Assembly: GCA_026929865.2 (NCBI GenBank)
Contig: CM049403.1
Location: forward strand, 28,919,501 to 28,983,500
Source of the DNA: Hyperoplus lanceolatus
Taxonomy: Eukaryota; Chordata; Actinopteri; Uranoscopiformes; Ammodytidae
Direction of reading: 5' to 3'
DNA: 64,000 nucleotides
Numbering within the stretch: the first letter of the stretch is position 1; each line of letters opens with the position of its first letter. The notes under the pieces are model-generated. The model was not told the origin of the DNA and searched no databases. It saw only the letters and a list, made by a program, of their open reading frames with translations. The position numbers and the translations under genes were made by a program. Below are positions 1 through 19,108 of the stretch, piece by piece.

Positions 1-3240
<3,240 letters not shown>

Positions 3241-3250
3241 ACTTCCTCCC

Positions 3251-3256
3251 CACGTG
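3251..3256. promoter_or_regulatory. CACGTG E-box upstream of ebna1bp2
   Basis: A perfect CACGTG palindrome lies 120 bp before the chosen ATG at 3376, next to an ETS-like ACTTCCTCC at 3241-3249. E-boxes of this type are MYC/MAX and USF sites and are common in ribosome-biogenesis promoters. No TATA box is evident. The regulatory role is inferred from position only. Confidence 0.45.
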
Positions 3257-3375
3257 AAAACCCTCCGTACATGTGTGGAACGCTGTCCACATATCCATCC
3301 ACGCAGCCTGTTGTTTTTGCTTTTACAGTCCGCTAGATTACATATTGTCCTTTTATGATCATCGACAGCGGAACC

Positions 3376-6581
<3,206 letters not shown>

Positions 6582-7370
6582 ACTCTTGAGACGCTGGTCA
6601 GTAGGTTGGACTTGGACTTTGCTTCTACTGCAGGACTTTCCCCACACCTGCCTCCCCTACTCTGTCCTCCATTGACATCAGGAGACATTCAGGGGAACGT
6701 GGGATTTTCTTCTACACTTTTTTTTTTATGAAGTGAAATACGCCTTCGGTAAAATGTGTCTGGATTTATATGGAGGACCCATTCAAGTCCCACAGAGAGA
6801 GACTTCGTGCCATATTGCAGAAGAAGCTGTTTGAAGGACACGACCGGTGAAGAAATGGAAAACCCATGAGTGGACTACAAAGACCGTATAACACAATTTT
6901 AATTTTATTTTCAAAAAATTGAGAAACAATTTGAATGTTATGACATAATTTTGTGTGTAATTTCCTCTCTGTAAGCCTATTAGGTAAAAGCCACCTTCTG
7001 TGATTAGGCCTACGTCTCACTATCGCTACACCAGCCCTCCTTGCCATGTATTATGACACTGTATTTTTGCTCTTTGGAGGTTGTTGTATTCTGTCTTATT
7101 TTTTGCTAACTCAGCTCCTTGACGCATTGATCGTCTCCCATGTGACATGACATTTTGTGATATTGAGCAGCTGTTAGTTTTGCCCTTTCAACATTCATTA
7201 ATATGATTAAAATGTGAATGGCAACTCCGCTCCGTATAGACCCGTGTATTCTTCCCCCCGCAAAGTGTTTTTCTCAGTTTGCTCAGATGGAAAGGGCGGC
7301 TCCAGGCGATGACACCTTGTATATTTGTATGATAAACAAATAAATAAATTTGGATGTAGGTGCTCAATTT
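6582..7370 (+). other. ebna1bp2: ebna1bp2 3' UTR with poly(A) signal
   Basis: Sequence after the TAA at 6579-6581. Overlapping AATAAA hexamers at 7339-7344 and 7343-7348 are the best poly(A) signals and predict cleavage near 7360-7375. No coding exon was seen on this strand. The convergent cfap144 transcript very likely runs into this UTR on the opposite strand. Confidence 0.65.
6904..6909 (-). terminator. Candidate poly(A) signal for cfap144
   Basis: Minus-strand AATAAA (plus-strand TTTATT), preceded by ATTAAA at 6898-6903, about 495 nt beyond the cfap144 stop. No closer canonical hexamer was found. If used, the cfap144 3' UTR overlaps most of the ebna1bp2 3' UTR. Confidence 0.4.
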
Positions 7371-7402
7371 TTGGGAATTATTTGGGTTCTACGTGTTGTG
7401 TT

Positions 7403-8818
7403 CTAATGGGTTGAGCGCAGGACCAGCTCTTTGTGAATGGTGACGTCAGTGCTACAGCGGAAGAAATTTATTCTCGGGTCTTTTCGGTTAGACGGCATCT
7501 GGGGAGGAAAAAAATGACAGAATTAGCATTTGAAGTAAAATCTGGAGATATATAGCTGGATATAATTGGAGTTAGGCATTAGTTATTTTTCAAAATCACA
7601 GAAAATGCCCACCCTGATAAACCTCCAAATAAGACCAATTTATCCAATTTAAATGTAACATTTGAATCAGTTTTGGTACTTCAAACTATCCTAGTTATGG
7701 ACTGGCTATGTCTGCTGTAAAACCTTGCCCACTTGTCATACTAAACAATTAAAATATTAAATTGACTGACAACCAAATCTTAATTCCTTAAATATTTCAC
7801 TCATTACTTTGTATAACATTTTGTAATTTGACTCTACATTTTGACAATTCAGGGACATAAGGCTTGATGTGTGCTCCTTCAGCCTAGATGCTCCACACAC
7901 CACACTATGTCCTGCAATTTGTTTATCAATTCTAATCAAACGACACGTCTTCCCCCATTAGTTTTCCTCACCAGTGTAGTGGACACCCATCCTATCTCCT
8001 GGCTCTCAGTCTGGGGCATGGAGTATTTCTTGGTGGGTTCCTGGCGGGCTTTATGGAAAGCCTTGAGGAAGTCCGCTGGCAAAGAGAAATGGATTTGCAT
8101 AATTGTGTAAAACAGGTCTTGGGTAATAACAGTGAGAGTGTATTTAACTGTTATTAATCCAGAATAGATGAGGTCAGCAAAAGATTCAACATAAACTTTG
8201 TAAACTCACAGTTGTCTGCGATCTCTTCCTTGGGTTTCTTTGACATGGGTTTGTCTGCCAGGACATGTACTAAAATGACATACACACACATTGTGAGAAA
8301 AATAGGCAATATTACAATAGCCTACAGCAGCCAAATACACAGCTTAATCAGAGTTTCTTGGATAAAAGTAGGCTATTATGACGTCTCAAATTCAATATCT
8401 TAAATATTACTGTGATAGGTCTTAAAAATAGTTCAGATCATGAAGTAAATATTTCTCTTATACATTTGCTAAAAAAAATCTGACTTTTTAATAACTTTTT
8501 GCAGATAGACATTTTTTTTCCTATTGAGATTAAAAAGAAAGAAAATGTAATAAAGCTAATTTCCAATTTGCTGAGAATCATAAACTAAATGATATTGAAT
8601 AGTACTTTTTTAAAGTGTTTTAAGATAATTATCCGTAGTCTTGGAAAACATAGAACAAATACATGAGTAGGAGGACGGACTAGCTACTCACACTCCCTGA
8701 ATGGATTTATGCTGAACTCCGTGTGTAGGCCTAGTGTCTGGTGTCTTTGCTCTTTCAGGATCGCCTCAACTTGAATTGCGTTTTGATGGACCAAATCCAG
8801 TTTGGCTTTCCCCGACAT
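7403..8818 (-). CDS. cfap144: CFAP144 / FAM183A, cilia-associated protein (4 exons)
   Basis: Minus-strand coding exons are 8692-8818, 8210-8269, 7972-8075 and 7403-7498. All are flanked by GT/AG and join in frame to 387 nt (128 aa; the human protein is about 134). Family features are VHQNAI near residues 10-15, NPFRE at 38-42, a short HVLADKPMS segment, [15 protein letters not shown] in exon 3 (human has KKYPETQTEGQEIGW), and a final exon with [10 protein letters not shown] and VTIHKE (human RVNKEITVFK-like). Known role: a small axonemal microtubule inner protein expressed in ciliated cells. The start at 8818 gives MSGKAK, with no better upstream ATG in frame. It is convergent with ebna1bp2, an arrangement shared with human 1p34. 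The C-terminus is shorter than in human. Confidence 0.92.
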
Positions 8819-8939
8819 GTTTACAGAGCAAAGCAGGAAATAAATAAATAGATAAATATAGGCCTTTAGAAAAATAATCAGCAGCAATGAATGATCCCAA
8901 CAGCAGGCAACAAAGTACGACGAGGATTTTTTTGAGTGC

Positions 8940-8952
8940 GTCACCTGGCAAC
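8940..8952 (-). promoter_or_regulatory. RFX-type X-box upstream of cfap144
   Basis: Minus strand GTTGCC-A-GGTGAC, about 122 bp upstream of the cfap144 ATG. It fits the X-box pattern GTNRCC-N0-3-RGYAAC with one mismatch in the second half site. RFX factors drive ciliary genes, so position and motif agree with the gene's role. Binding is inferred. Confidence 0.55.
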
Positions 8953-9059
8953 AGTAAACACTGCCTCGCGCTGCAGTAACGTGACTCGGCCACGCGATGG
9001 CGCAGCTCGCTCAAAGTAGAAACAAACACACTCTTCTTTAAAACTTCCAATGGTTAAAT

Positions 9060-10390
9060 AAAGTATTATGAAAGCTCTTATTCCAATTGTTAATAATAAT
9101 AAAAATTGTATGATAGATGGACAAAAAGTATCATCACAAGTTGCATATGTTTTTCTTTTTCTTGTGGTTTACTTTAAAGTGTAAAGGTTAATGTAGGCTA
9201 TGTGTCATTCTCGCAACAAATGGTTGCACAATGCAATAAAAGTTGTAACCCCTTCATGCTACACGCACATAGAAAAGATATACATATTAAATTATAATAG
9301 AACAAAATAATCAAACGGATATACACACAGAAAATATGTTAATCATGAGCAATGTCAGATTATTATGAGTTTTTATAATATCTGTATGCTGCACTTTTGA
9401 AATTAAAGGCTATATCTCTCTCCTCAGATGGCCTACATTTATATTGTTTGGGTCCATGGTAGCCCTATAAATACATAATATATTCAATATTTGGAAAGCT
9501 TTTTGCATTTGGTGTATTTTTTGGTTTGATTCTTTGAAGTTTGCAGTTGGATTTTCATTTGAAAGTATCTTCACAAGGTATTACATTCATTATCATAACA
9601 AGGTTAGCAGTGCTAGACTCCAGAAATAGTCAAATGTTTTTTTTAATCATTGCTAAGAGACAAGAAGTCAACTGAAATATTCATGAATCTCTTACCAAAG
9701 TCAAGTTTCAGGCAAATTATATTGTTTCTCCGTGCATTAAAAATGAAAATGTCATGTCGAGGTTATCCTTCTTTTCATGTAGAATTTTTGAATGGCTTGT
9801 CTAGACACGGGTTCAAAATCTATTTATGCCGTAGATACACTTTGTCACTTGAAACAAATTGTGAAAAGGGAAACATTGCATCATATTAATTACTTATATC
9901 CATTTATTTCACTCTGCTTTACAAGAAATATGCAATTAATTCAAAGATTCGGCCACATTTACAACAAAGATTGTCCCTACATTGGGATCTGTATGACTAG
10001 AAATGTTCATTATTCAAACAGATCTAGGGGATAGTAAGGAGTTCAGTCTTTCCAACGACTTACAGAAGCGATTTATTCCCTCCCAGTACATGCTGTATTT
10101 TGTTCAAACCACTACTGTTTAGCACCATCATCAAATGTTTTGCCTGGAGCAAACAAACCCATCTAAACGTGTTGAAAGTGCCTAAAATAAATGAATGAGT
10201 CCAGACTGTGAGAAAACAGAGCCGGCCTGAGTTCTATGGTGTGATTTTTCTCTTTCATATGTTTTTCTTGGGGCGACAGATGACGGTTGAGGCATTTATT
10301 TTTCTCACTTCACTCACCAGGACACACAAACACACTGACACAAGCCTGTGCAAGCATGTGCCTGTGTGTCTGCTGGCTTTTAAGAAACTT
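9060..10390. other. AT-rich intergenic, nothing recognised
   Basis: AT-rich, low-complexity-poor DNA between the cfap144 promoter and the first family A element. No exon, RNA gene or mobile-element boundary could be supported. Confidence 0.5.
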
Positions 10391-10748
10391 TTAAAGCTAT
10401 TGTGCGTAACTTTTCATTGTGCGTAACTTTTTTCATAAAAGTGAATTTCGGCTACATTCAAGCCATTGCCAAATGAGTTGACGCAAAGTTGATTAGGTCT
10501 ATCAGCTCCTCAAAACTATCTCTGTACTTCTCATTATGGCAGCGTTTACAAACTGGTGTCACCCTCTGACACTGGCACGGAAGCTCAGAAAAATCCCAAG
10601 AAGCGCCCACAAAAATGTTTTAGTTGTTGATTCTACTGCTAACAAAAATCCTCAACTTACAAAAGAAGATATAAAATCCATGCGTGATCACCAAAGGCTT
10701 ATACCTCATGTAGATGCGCCAAAAGTTTAGTTGTAATTACTCAGAACA
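10391..10748 (+). mobile_element. Non-autonomous TIR element, family A copy 1
   Basis: It begins AAAGCTATTGTGCGTAACTT, with the GTGCGTAACTTTT block duplicated at the head. The internal order (GCCAAATGAGTTGAC, CAAAGTTGATTA, AAACTGGTGTCACCCT) is the same as in copy 2. The right TIR is degraded or missing around AATTACTCAGAACAATG. There is no coding capacity, consistent with a MITE. Confidence 0.7.
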
Positions 10749-11142
10749 ATGACAAAAAAACAAGTGGAGTGGCATCGCTTCACATTGACTCGGAGTACAC
10801 TTGATTTCATCGTCTCTCTGTGGTGTCACAAGACACACATAATAAATAACAGCACTTCCACATCTTGTAAACAGCACTTATGGTCGGGTGATTGCCTTGG
10901 GTGCAGTGACAACCCTTCCTTCACCACTGGTCTCCTCACATTTCATTTCCTTTTCATTTAGTTTGCCTTCTTCTTCCTCTTGCTCCAGCCTTCCTGCTCA
11001 TCTCAGACATAATCATTTTGTTTTTTACTGTCCCTGGTCCCTGTCGTTGTTGGTTGTGCATGCATGCTTCCACTCACAGTAACAGACAGCTTAATAACGG
11101 TTTGGATGTTCGGCTCTTGGTTTCCGTCTCGTAACCCTGATT

Positions 11143-11491
11143 TAAAGCTATAGTGCATAACTTCTTCATATAAATGAATGACGGTAACATTCAAGCCGTC
11201 GCCAAATGAGTTGACACAAAGTTGATTAAGCCTATCAGCTCCACAAAACTCTCCCTGTAAGTATGGCAGTGTTTACAAACTAGTGTCGCCCTTTGACACT
11301 GGCACAGGAGCTTAAGAACTTTCACAACATGTTTCAGTTGTTGATTCTACAGCTAAGATCAAACCTGAACATACAGCAGAATGAATAAAATCCATGCGCG
11401 ATCACCAAAGGCTTACCTCACGCTCCTACAGTGTTCTTGTAATTAATCAGAATTCCTCATGGTGGCAACAGAAGTTACGCACTATAATAGC
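11143..11491 (+). mobile_element. Non-autonomous TIR element, family A copy 2
   Basis: The left end AAAGCTATAGTGCATAACTT is matched by the inverted right end GAAGTTACGCACTATAATAG. It is the most complete of the three copies. The interior is collinear with copy 1 about 750 bp away and with copy 3 at 45.85 kb. It is a MITE-like element with superfamily unassigned. Confidence 0.75.
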
Positions 11492-11557
11492 TGTGAGCTC
11501 GATTGGCCCCCTGTGAAAAGATAGAATGGGTGGGTGGGTGGCCTGCTGGTGTTGGTG

Positions 11558-11558
<1 letters not shown>

Positions 11559-11601
<43 letters not shown>
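11559..11601. repeat. (TG)n microsatellite
   Basis: About 21 TG units followed by GCGCGCG. Confidence 0.95.
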
Positions 11602-11609
<8 letters not shown>

Positions 11610-11811
11610 GGGAAGAGTGAGCAATATGTATTACGGGCTGGGAGGGCTTGCGTTGTCAAGCTTTGTTCCCCTTCCCCTGTCACGGTGTCGGGCCGAGTTA
11701 CCATCAAGGCAGCTGTGGAGCTCCGCGGGCTGGGGATAGTGAAATGCCAGTTTGTGAGTTTGTTCAAACTCCACTGTCACCCCCCTAAATGCCAGGGAAA
11801 GTTTAATGCAG

Positions 11812-11813
<2 letters not shown>

Positions 11814-11859
<46 letters not shown>
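11814..11859. repeat. (TG)n microsatellite
   Basis: About 22 pure TG units. Confidence 0.95.
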
Positions 11860-11861
<2 letters not shown>

Positions 11862-12219
11862 TTAATCAAATTTGACATGGTTTGAGATGTTCCCCCCCTC
11901 CCCCCCTCTCTAACATGTATGGTTAAAGAGGAGCCATTTGCATGTCAAGTAATGTGTGTTAACGGTAGAGATCCAAACTCAAACTCATTGTGAGTGCCAG
12001 TAGGCAGGGAGTTGTGTTGTGTTTGGTTTTAATGTGGCAGAGGAGAACTGTTAATGGCTGACAAGTGCGTCAAAAAGCATTATCCTGCACAGATTTGAGG
12101 AGGCGGTTGAAATGGCATGGCATGTCCTTGTGCCATTGTGTCACAATGCAACACATTGCTTTTAAAACAGTCTGTTTTGCTTCTTAGTTCTGTTTCTGAA
12201 TGATGATATTTAAATGAAA

Positions 12220-12412
<193 letters not shown>

Positions 12413-12413
<1 letters not shown>

Positions 12414-14261
12414 ATATACATCCATACATAATATATACAGTATTTCAAATCTTATATTATTGGACATATTGGTAGCATGTCTGAACAACTTCACAACATC
12501 AAGAGCAAAATACATCCAAAGACCAAAGGTAACTGTTGTGAGGTTAGTTTGGATCATCTTTCATTTAAAATTCAAAGCTCAAAATTTTAACAAAATATAT
12601 TTGGTAAATAAGCACAGAAGGCTACTCCAATGCCTTTTCTTGAGTCCTGTGTTATACCTTCACAGATCACTTACTGTCTTTCAAGCTATACCTCCATGCC
12701 CCAGCACCAGCCAGCCTCTGTCTGACCTTTTCTTATATGACTGTTTTAATTACCTAGTGCACTCCATTTCCTGCTAATTAAAAAACACTATGTCATGTAT
12801 TATTCAGTCTTTTTCTCCATCATTGCTCTAACATAAAACATGCATAGGGGGTGCGCCCTTTAATACCCGTAACACTCATCTAATTCACTCCCAACATGTA
12901 TTTGAGGGCTAATGAAAGCAGCTGATATTTTTCTAAGAGGTGGAAATGTTTGCAGAGGTTTTTAACCCGTAATGAAATCCCTTCTGTAATTTTGATTTCT
13001 TCACGTTAGTGGCTGTTGACCTTTTGCTTGGAGTGTCTGTGACTGAGATTCAAAGGACGCTCAACCATTTTCAATCGAGCACCAGTTAATAAAACAGATT
13101 TTTTTTTTCTGTTGCTCAAATGCAGTCTGGAATGGAATGTTAAAGAGCTCCATTATACGTAACCAGTGATAAGCAAATGATGGAGCGGTATGGTTTAACC
13201 CTCACAATGAAGATAAGCGCTATGTATGGTTGGTTTACATTAGAAATAAATCCAGTATCCATGGCTTTTCCATGGCTTGCCCTGTGGAAAATCATTTAAT
13301 CTTTTTTATATTTGAGTGTGCAAACATTCTTATACACATTTGAGTATAAGACATGACAGCTCATTCCTAACTGTAGAAAGTAAGCAATGTAATTAACCCT
13401 GAGGTCTGCACTGGACTTGCAATACATAAAACGTACATAATTAATATGTGTGAAATTGCATCATTATACATCTTAGTAAAGTGTGATTCATGTCTGAATG
13501 ATTACATGTGTGCTCCCATAGCTCTTGGTTAAAGGTAGGACACACTGATGTTTTAATACTGAAACAGACAGCAGTGATTTGAAACAAGAAATAGGACGTC
13601 TTTACCTTCTTAACATTTGAGGGCAATCACAATCTTGCCCTTACCCTAACTAAAGTTATATTGATGCCTACACTTAAACACATTTAGCACTCAAGTTGCA
13701 AAAAGTAGGTCAAACAACCATCTCACCACAATTTACATGTGGTGCCAGACTGCTGAACGTAATCCAGATAGGAATCTCACCCAACGATTGTCTAAATACT
13801 CTAAATTATACTCTAAATTATACCTTGATACCATATGAAAAAAATTAAATGTTGGTTTTGCACACACTAATAAAAAATATAATTCAAAGCGTAATTGTTT
13901 CAGCAGACGATAAATATGTTAAGATTTTGTTTTTGAGGGGACACACTAAACTGTGATCTCCAGCAAGGACCGTGAGAAAGTGGTTTTGTGGTTTGGCTGT
14001 GGACCCCCTTGTCTGCTCTGTCTGTGGCTGCCAGTCATCCAGAACACTCATCTGATACAACCCCAACCATCGCAGCCCTTTGTCTCCGCACACACTGAGA
14101 TAATAATTTATCTCTAAGTTTTTTTCTTTTTTTTCTCGACCTCAGTAGGGAGGGGGCTATGTGTGTTCACTTATCTGATAATGGATTTTTATTCTGTTCA
14201 ACAACTCATGTTTGGAAAAGCACGGCACCTTTACGCCGATGCACAAACATGCACACGCGCG
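12413..14261. other. Intergenic, no gene recognised
   Basis: Unique-looking sequence. Part of it (about 12860-13220) is mixed-complexity, repeat-free DNA of the kind that can hold conserved non-coding elements, but conservation cannot be judged from one genome. Confidence 0.4.
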
Positions 14262-14497
14262 CGCGTTTGTACAGTTTGGTGCTTTGGAGGGCATTCGTTG
14301 ACATAATACAGTCCCTAGCCCTTATACCTTTAATCCATCAAAATGTAATGCCTAACCCCAACTCTGACACTAACCCTAACCTAAACATTATTCATACCTG
14401 AACCTTAAAACCTATAGTCCTTACCCTCAAACAGCCCTGTCTCAAAGTGATAGCCGGCCAAAATGTTCTTACTTTCAAAAAAGTACATACAAATACA
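14262..14497. repeat. Dispersed repeat, family D copy 1 (next to CA tract)
   Basis: Blocks such as TTGACATAATACAGTCCCT, CTAACCTAAACATT, CCTCAAACAGCCCTGTCTC and CAAAATGTTCTTAC recur in the same order at 48186-48400. Both copies sit directly beside long (CA)n tracts. The ACCCTAACC-like motifs inside are not telomeric repeats. Confidence 0.7.
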
Positions 14498-14600
14498 CAC
14501 ACACATACACACACTCCTTTGCTGTGTGACTGCTCCTCTCTATCTATTCACCTTGCACTGGATACAACAGGTGATAGCAGACCACATGTACTGGTACATA

Positions 14601-14722
<122 letters not shown>

Positions 14723-16300
14723 AGAGCGCCCCGGTTTGTTTTGATAGTCATGTAGGTGTCTGGGTCTCACTGGAGACACCGTGGTCGTGGGAAAGCCGTC
14801 TCCCCATCTGATGGTAGCTGTGTGTCACCAGTGCTCTTGTCTGTAATCTGCTGTTTTGTCTCAGTGAAGGAGACTCTCTCAGGTAAAACAGAGCAACAGC
14901 AGAGATTATACTGCAGTGGAGATTAGAATGGAGCAGAAAATACACAAAGCATATTCAGCCTGTTACCAGGTAATGGTAACAATGGCTACAACATTTTTTT
15001 TTTTTTTAATTTACGCTTGTGTAAGGGTTCTTGACTGCTGTTCAGTGAAGGTATACTGTATAGTGGGGGGCTGTGTATGGGTAATTTGATGTTTTCATTT
15101 CAAGTTGATGGGAAAGTTTGGATTTCCCTTCTAAATTCATGATTCATGATTTATATTGTGGCCATTTTGGAAGATGGGCAAAAAGAAAAAAATTGGGGTG
15201 GTTTCTTGACACTCTAACCACAATTATTCTATAGACCGTTACCTTCAATTGAGAAGTGGAAATGAAACTTTCACATCAACTTGAAATGTCTGAGTGTCCA
15301 GGCACCACACTTATAGACTTGATTGCTGAAATGTTTCATGACTGTAAGGCTTCACATTTAACTTTTTCACATTTTTTTTCCTTGATGTTTACAGCAGTTC
15401 CAGATGAAAAAAAAAATAAAAAAATCATGTTTTGAGAACCAAATATAATGTGGAACCATTGAAAGTTTTCTTCTTTTCTTTTTCGGAGAGGCCCGGGTGG
15501 TGTTTTATATTTGTGCATCACATAAAATGGTACATTTTGAGCAAAATACAAAAAATGTTGGCGAGCACAAAAATTATATTTGGACGTGAAATTATTCCCC
15601 AATGAATAATTTTATTTGAGCAAAGCAAATATCTGTTCTGGCCTCAAAATGTTTGTCAGGTGCAATGTTCCATAAATGCACACAATAATAGCGTAGCTCA
15701 GTTTGAGCTTTTTGCTCTCTTAAAAGTCTTTGCTCTGTGCCCTCATGTTTGCCTAATAACTCCTATTTCAAAGTTCCAGTCAGAGAATTGGATTGACTTC
15801 AATTTTTGGATTGAAAATCATAGTATGGAAGAAATTGTAACCATAGTCACACAAAATACAGTTTTGGTTACATACTTAGTTTCATGAAATCCTGCTAAAA
15901 CGTTTCTCAAATATTTAGCAAAGCAACTGTAACTTGATAATTGGTAGCTACACATTCAATTAATAATATTTTAGAATGTAATCCCTAAGCCTCAAAATGG
16001 TCAAAACATCAAATTGCATGGCCCGATTTGTGGCACAAATCTAGGGCCATACCTACTACGACACTGTGACTTCCGGTGTGTCCAACATGGTTTGCCTTGT
16101 GCTGCATTCAAGGGGCTCATAATCAAATTTTTCCTCATATTTGCCTCCTGCCAGCAGTAGCTTGTCTTCATTAGCGGCGGTGGCCTGGAGTGAGTGTGTC
16201 AGGCTGATGGCTTTTCTCTCTGCCTTGCCTGCTAGCGTGAGCAAGTGACTAGCTCATTGTTAGCCGGGGTAAGTGGTGGCAAGACAGGACACCCCTGGGT

Positions 16301-16339
16301 TTGTGTGTGTGTGTGTGTGTGTGTGTCTGTGTGTGTCTG

Positions 16340-16380
<41 letters not shown>
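16301..16380. repeat. (TG)n plus (AG)n microsatellite
   Basis: Interrupted TG tract to about 16360, followed by about 10 AG units. Confidence 0.93.
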
Positions 16381-16523
16381 GAAGGCAGTGTGCATTGATA
16401 TATGAGATGTAACATGAACATTTTTTAAATGTGAGAGATTGTTGGCGCACACCATTGATTTTGCTAAAATAAATTGTGTTTCCGCTATCCGCCCCAGTGC
16501 CTCACTTATCACCCGCCTCAGTA

Positions 16524-16591
<68 letters not shown>

Positions 16592-16634
16592 CCTTCTGAA
16601 AACACCACCCACAGTTCATACCACATGCAGAGTT

Positions 16635-16724
<90 letters not shown>
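16524..16724. repeat. Inverted dinucleotide pair (TG)33 - spacer - (CA)45
   Basis: (TG)n at 16524-16590 and (CA)n at 16635-16724 are separated by 44 bp. Because the two arms are complementary, one strand can fold into a stem of up to about 67 bp. Instability or assembly errors are likely here. Confidence 0.95.
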
Positions 16725-16725
<1 letters not shown>

Positions 16726-16759
16726 AAACACTCATACATTAGAAAACTCATAACAATAC

Positions 16760-18610
16760 CTTTGTTTTTATTACAGCTCTGGATGTGGCCTCCTGTTATA
16801 TGTGGGCAGGTTAGCAGGTGTGTGTTAATGGATGATGGATTGGTTTGTTTATTGTGAGTGCTCAGTTGATACAGACATCTGAGACACTCAGGTGTTCACA
16901 CGCTCTCTGTCACTGTCTCTTCACGTTTCAAGCAATTGTGTCACAGACATTTCATTTGGGTTTTTCAAACACAAGTGTCAGATACAACCCTTAATACAGA
17001 TACAGATGCAAACAATCCCTATACTCAAAATGTATTTCTGTTTAATTCATTTATTATTATTTTTATTTTTTTGTGGTGCATTGTGTTCCTGCCTATAGAA
17101 ATATATAAAGGTGTGGAGTAGAGACAAATCCTTGTGTGTATCCTTGAGGTCTACGTAAAATATTCAATGCACCTCTTTGCTCCCAAAACATCTGCAGAAC
17201 CACTTTTCCTGGACGTTTTAAAAGATCCATGTTTACTCGCTTTGAGTGTTATTCTCTTCTCCCGTTGCCGTGGTATTGTTGCACTAATTGGCACTCTACT
17301 GCCACCTACAGTTTAGTGGAGAAGTGGGAAACTTTTTGAAGGCAGTTTACTATAGCAATTCATTGAAAGGGCACCACTTCAGCTTTTCAGCTTCAAGACA
17401 CTTTGTCTGTCTGTTCCTGTTTCTCGCACTCATCCATACCTTAAGGAAAAATGTACGTGTGTACCTCAAAGTAAAAAGCACATCACTTGGTTGTCAATGT
17501 TGCTTAGAGTGCTATCACTTTGAGGGCATACAGAGGGAAAAGACAGGAGATAAGAAAAGTCTTGACACTTAATATCACCAGCAGCAAGTGACAGTCTCAT
17601 TTCAATAAGTTCAAAAGAGCCTGTAGGCATATCCAACCTTTTGATTTGTTTGGGAGAATGCTCATGGGGATTCATTCATATCAGGAGAAATAAAAAACAA
17701 ATATATTTTGAGGTTTCATTTGACTAGTTGTCTAGTTGGAGCACTGCAGTCTGACAGCACACTTAGTATATTTTCATCGCAACATGAAGCAATCCTTTCT
17801 TTTAATGCACTGATTTGTATTGCCATTCTGGTATAATATAATATATCACACAGAGACTCTAATGGCAGCCCTCCCCTCTTCTTTCTAAAACATCTTGCGA
17901 GACAAAATAATTTGGGGATCATCCGTTAATGCAGCCAAAGAATGTGAGAGGAGTCATGAATCCCTGTCAAAAGCATTTTCTCCCACACTCATTTTCATAA
18001 TGGCTGTTTCTTTTAGCTCAGCGTTTGTGGTTCTTTCCGTTCAACGATACTTTTGGTATTCACAGCATTAAGGCCAAAAATACAACCTCCTATTAATGTC
18101 AATAGACGGTGTTGCCAGTGAGAAGGATACAGCGAAGAAGAGGAAAATATCCTTGATCTTCATCATAAAAGAAAATGTTGATGGGCCTTGCCAGTCTGCA
18201 GTAAAATCCCCATTTTTGGACCTTCAAAGTGTTGCCAAATAATGGATCCACACTGCAAAAGTACCAGCATGTAAAATTTGGGAATTAAAAGTATTCCTTA
18301 GTAACACCTTGACTAACTGTGTAAGGGGAAAGTGTCTACATGTTCGCATCGTTTGGATTGATTTAATAGGGTGGCTAGGATAAGGTGTCATCTGAATTAG
18401 AATTGGAGCCAGTTGAATCAGGTCTGTATACATTCAAACTTGGTATAGTCATAACGTTAAGTACCACTAAAATGGAGATTTATAAATCATCACTAAATTT
18501 AAATGGGTTCTTCTTCAAATAACTGCTAGCTGTAACTGTTGAGTACTGAACTAAATTTAACTGACGCAATAAATGTTAGCTTGTAATAAGACTCTTGTGG
18601 ACTGTAGAAC
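16760..18610. other. Intergenic, no gene recognised
   Basis: No exon, RNA gene or transposon boundary could be supported between the paired dinucleotide tract and the piggyBac element. Confidence 0.4.
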
Positions 18611-18911
18611 ATATATTTAACCCTCCTGTTATGTTCCGGGTCAAATTGACCCGTTTCAAAGTTTGAAGATCTAGGAAAAATTGTTAAAAGTATTTTTTCA
18701 GTATGAAACTTCTTCTGCTTGTCTTAATTAGGGTAATCAACATATAATATGAAAATATTTCATCTCACACATTTGCAACCACCCCCGGCATGTTTATATC
18801 ACATAGATACTGTTCGGGTCAATTTGACCTGGCAGTAAAACTGGAGGTAAAAGGGTGTAGAAATGCAAGACTATTTCTTTCTTTACAACTGTGAGACATA
18901 TTTCACCCAAA

Positions 18912-18913
<2 letters not shown>

Positions 18914-18990
<77 letters not shown>
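18914..18990. repeat. (CA)n microsatellite inside the piggyBac
   Basis: About 38 CA units lying upstream of the transposase remnant. Confidence 0.95.
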
Positions 18991-18991
<1 letters not shown>

Positions 18992-19108
18992 ACACACACA
19001 AACAGTTGCAAGTGTTATGACTTTTGACGGGAACCATTTATGTTCCAAATATTCTCTGCATGGGAGTCCTACCAACATTACACTCTGTCAGGCAGACCTT
19101 TACAAAAT

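Noticed and set aside
3355-3375. Upstream in-frame ATG for ebna1bp2
   Set aside because: Weak context (TTTTATGA) compared with ACCATGG at 3376, and known EBP2 proteins do not show the extra residues. It remains possible.
14340-14420. Telomere-like CCCTAACC motifs (also near 48240-48340)
   Set aside because: Scattered, irregular and shared with the family D repeat. Not a tandem TTAGGG array.
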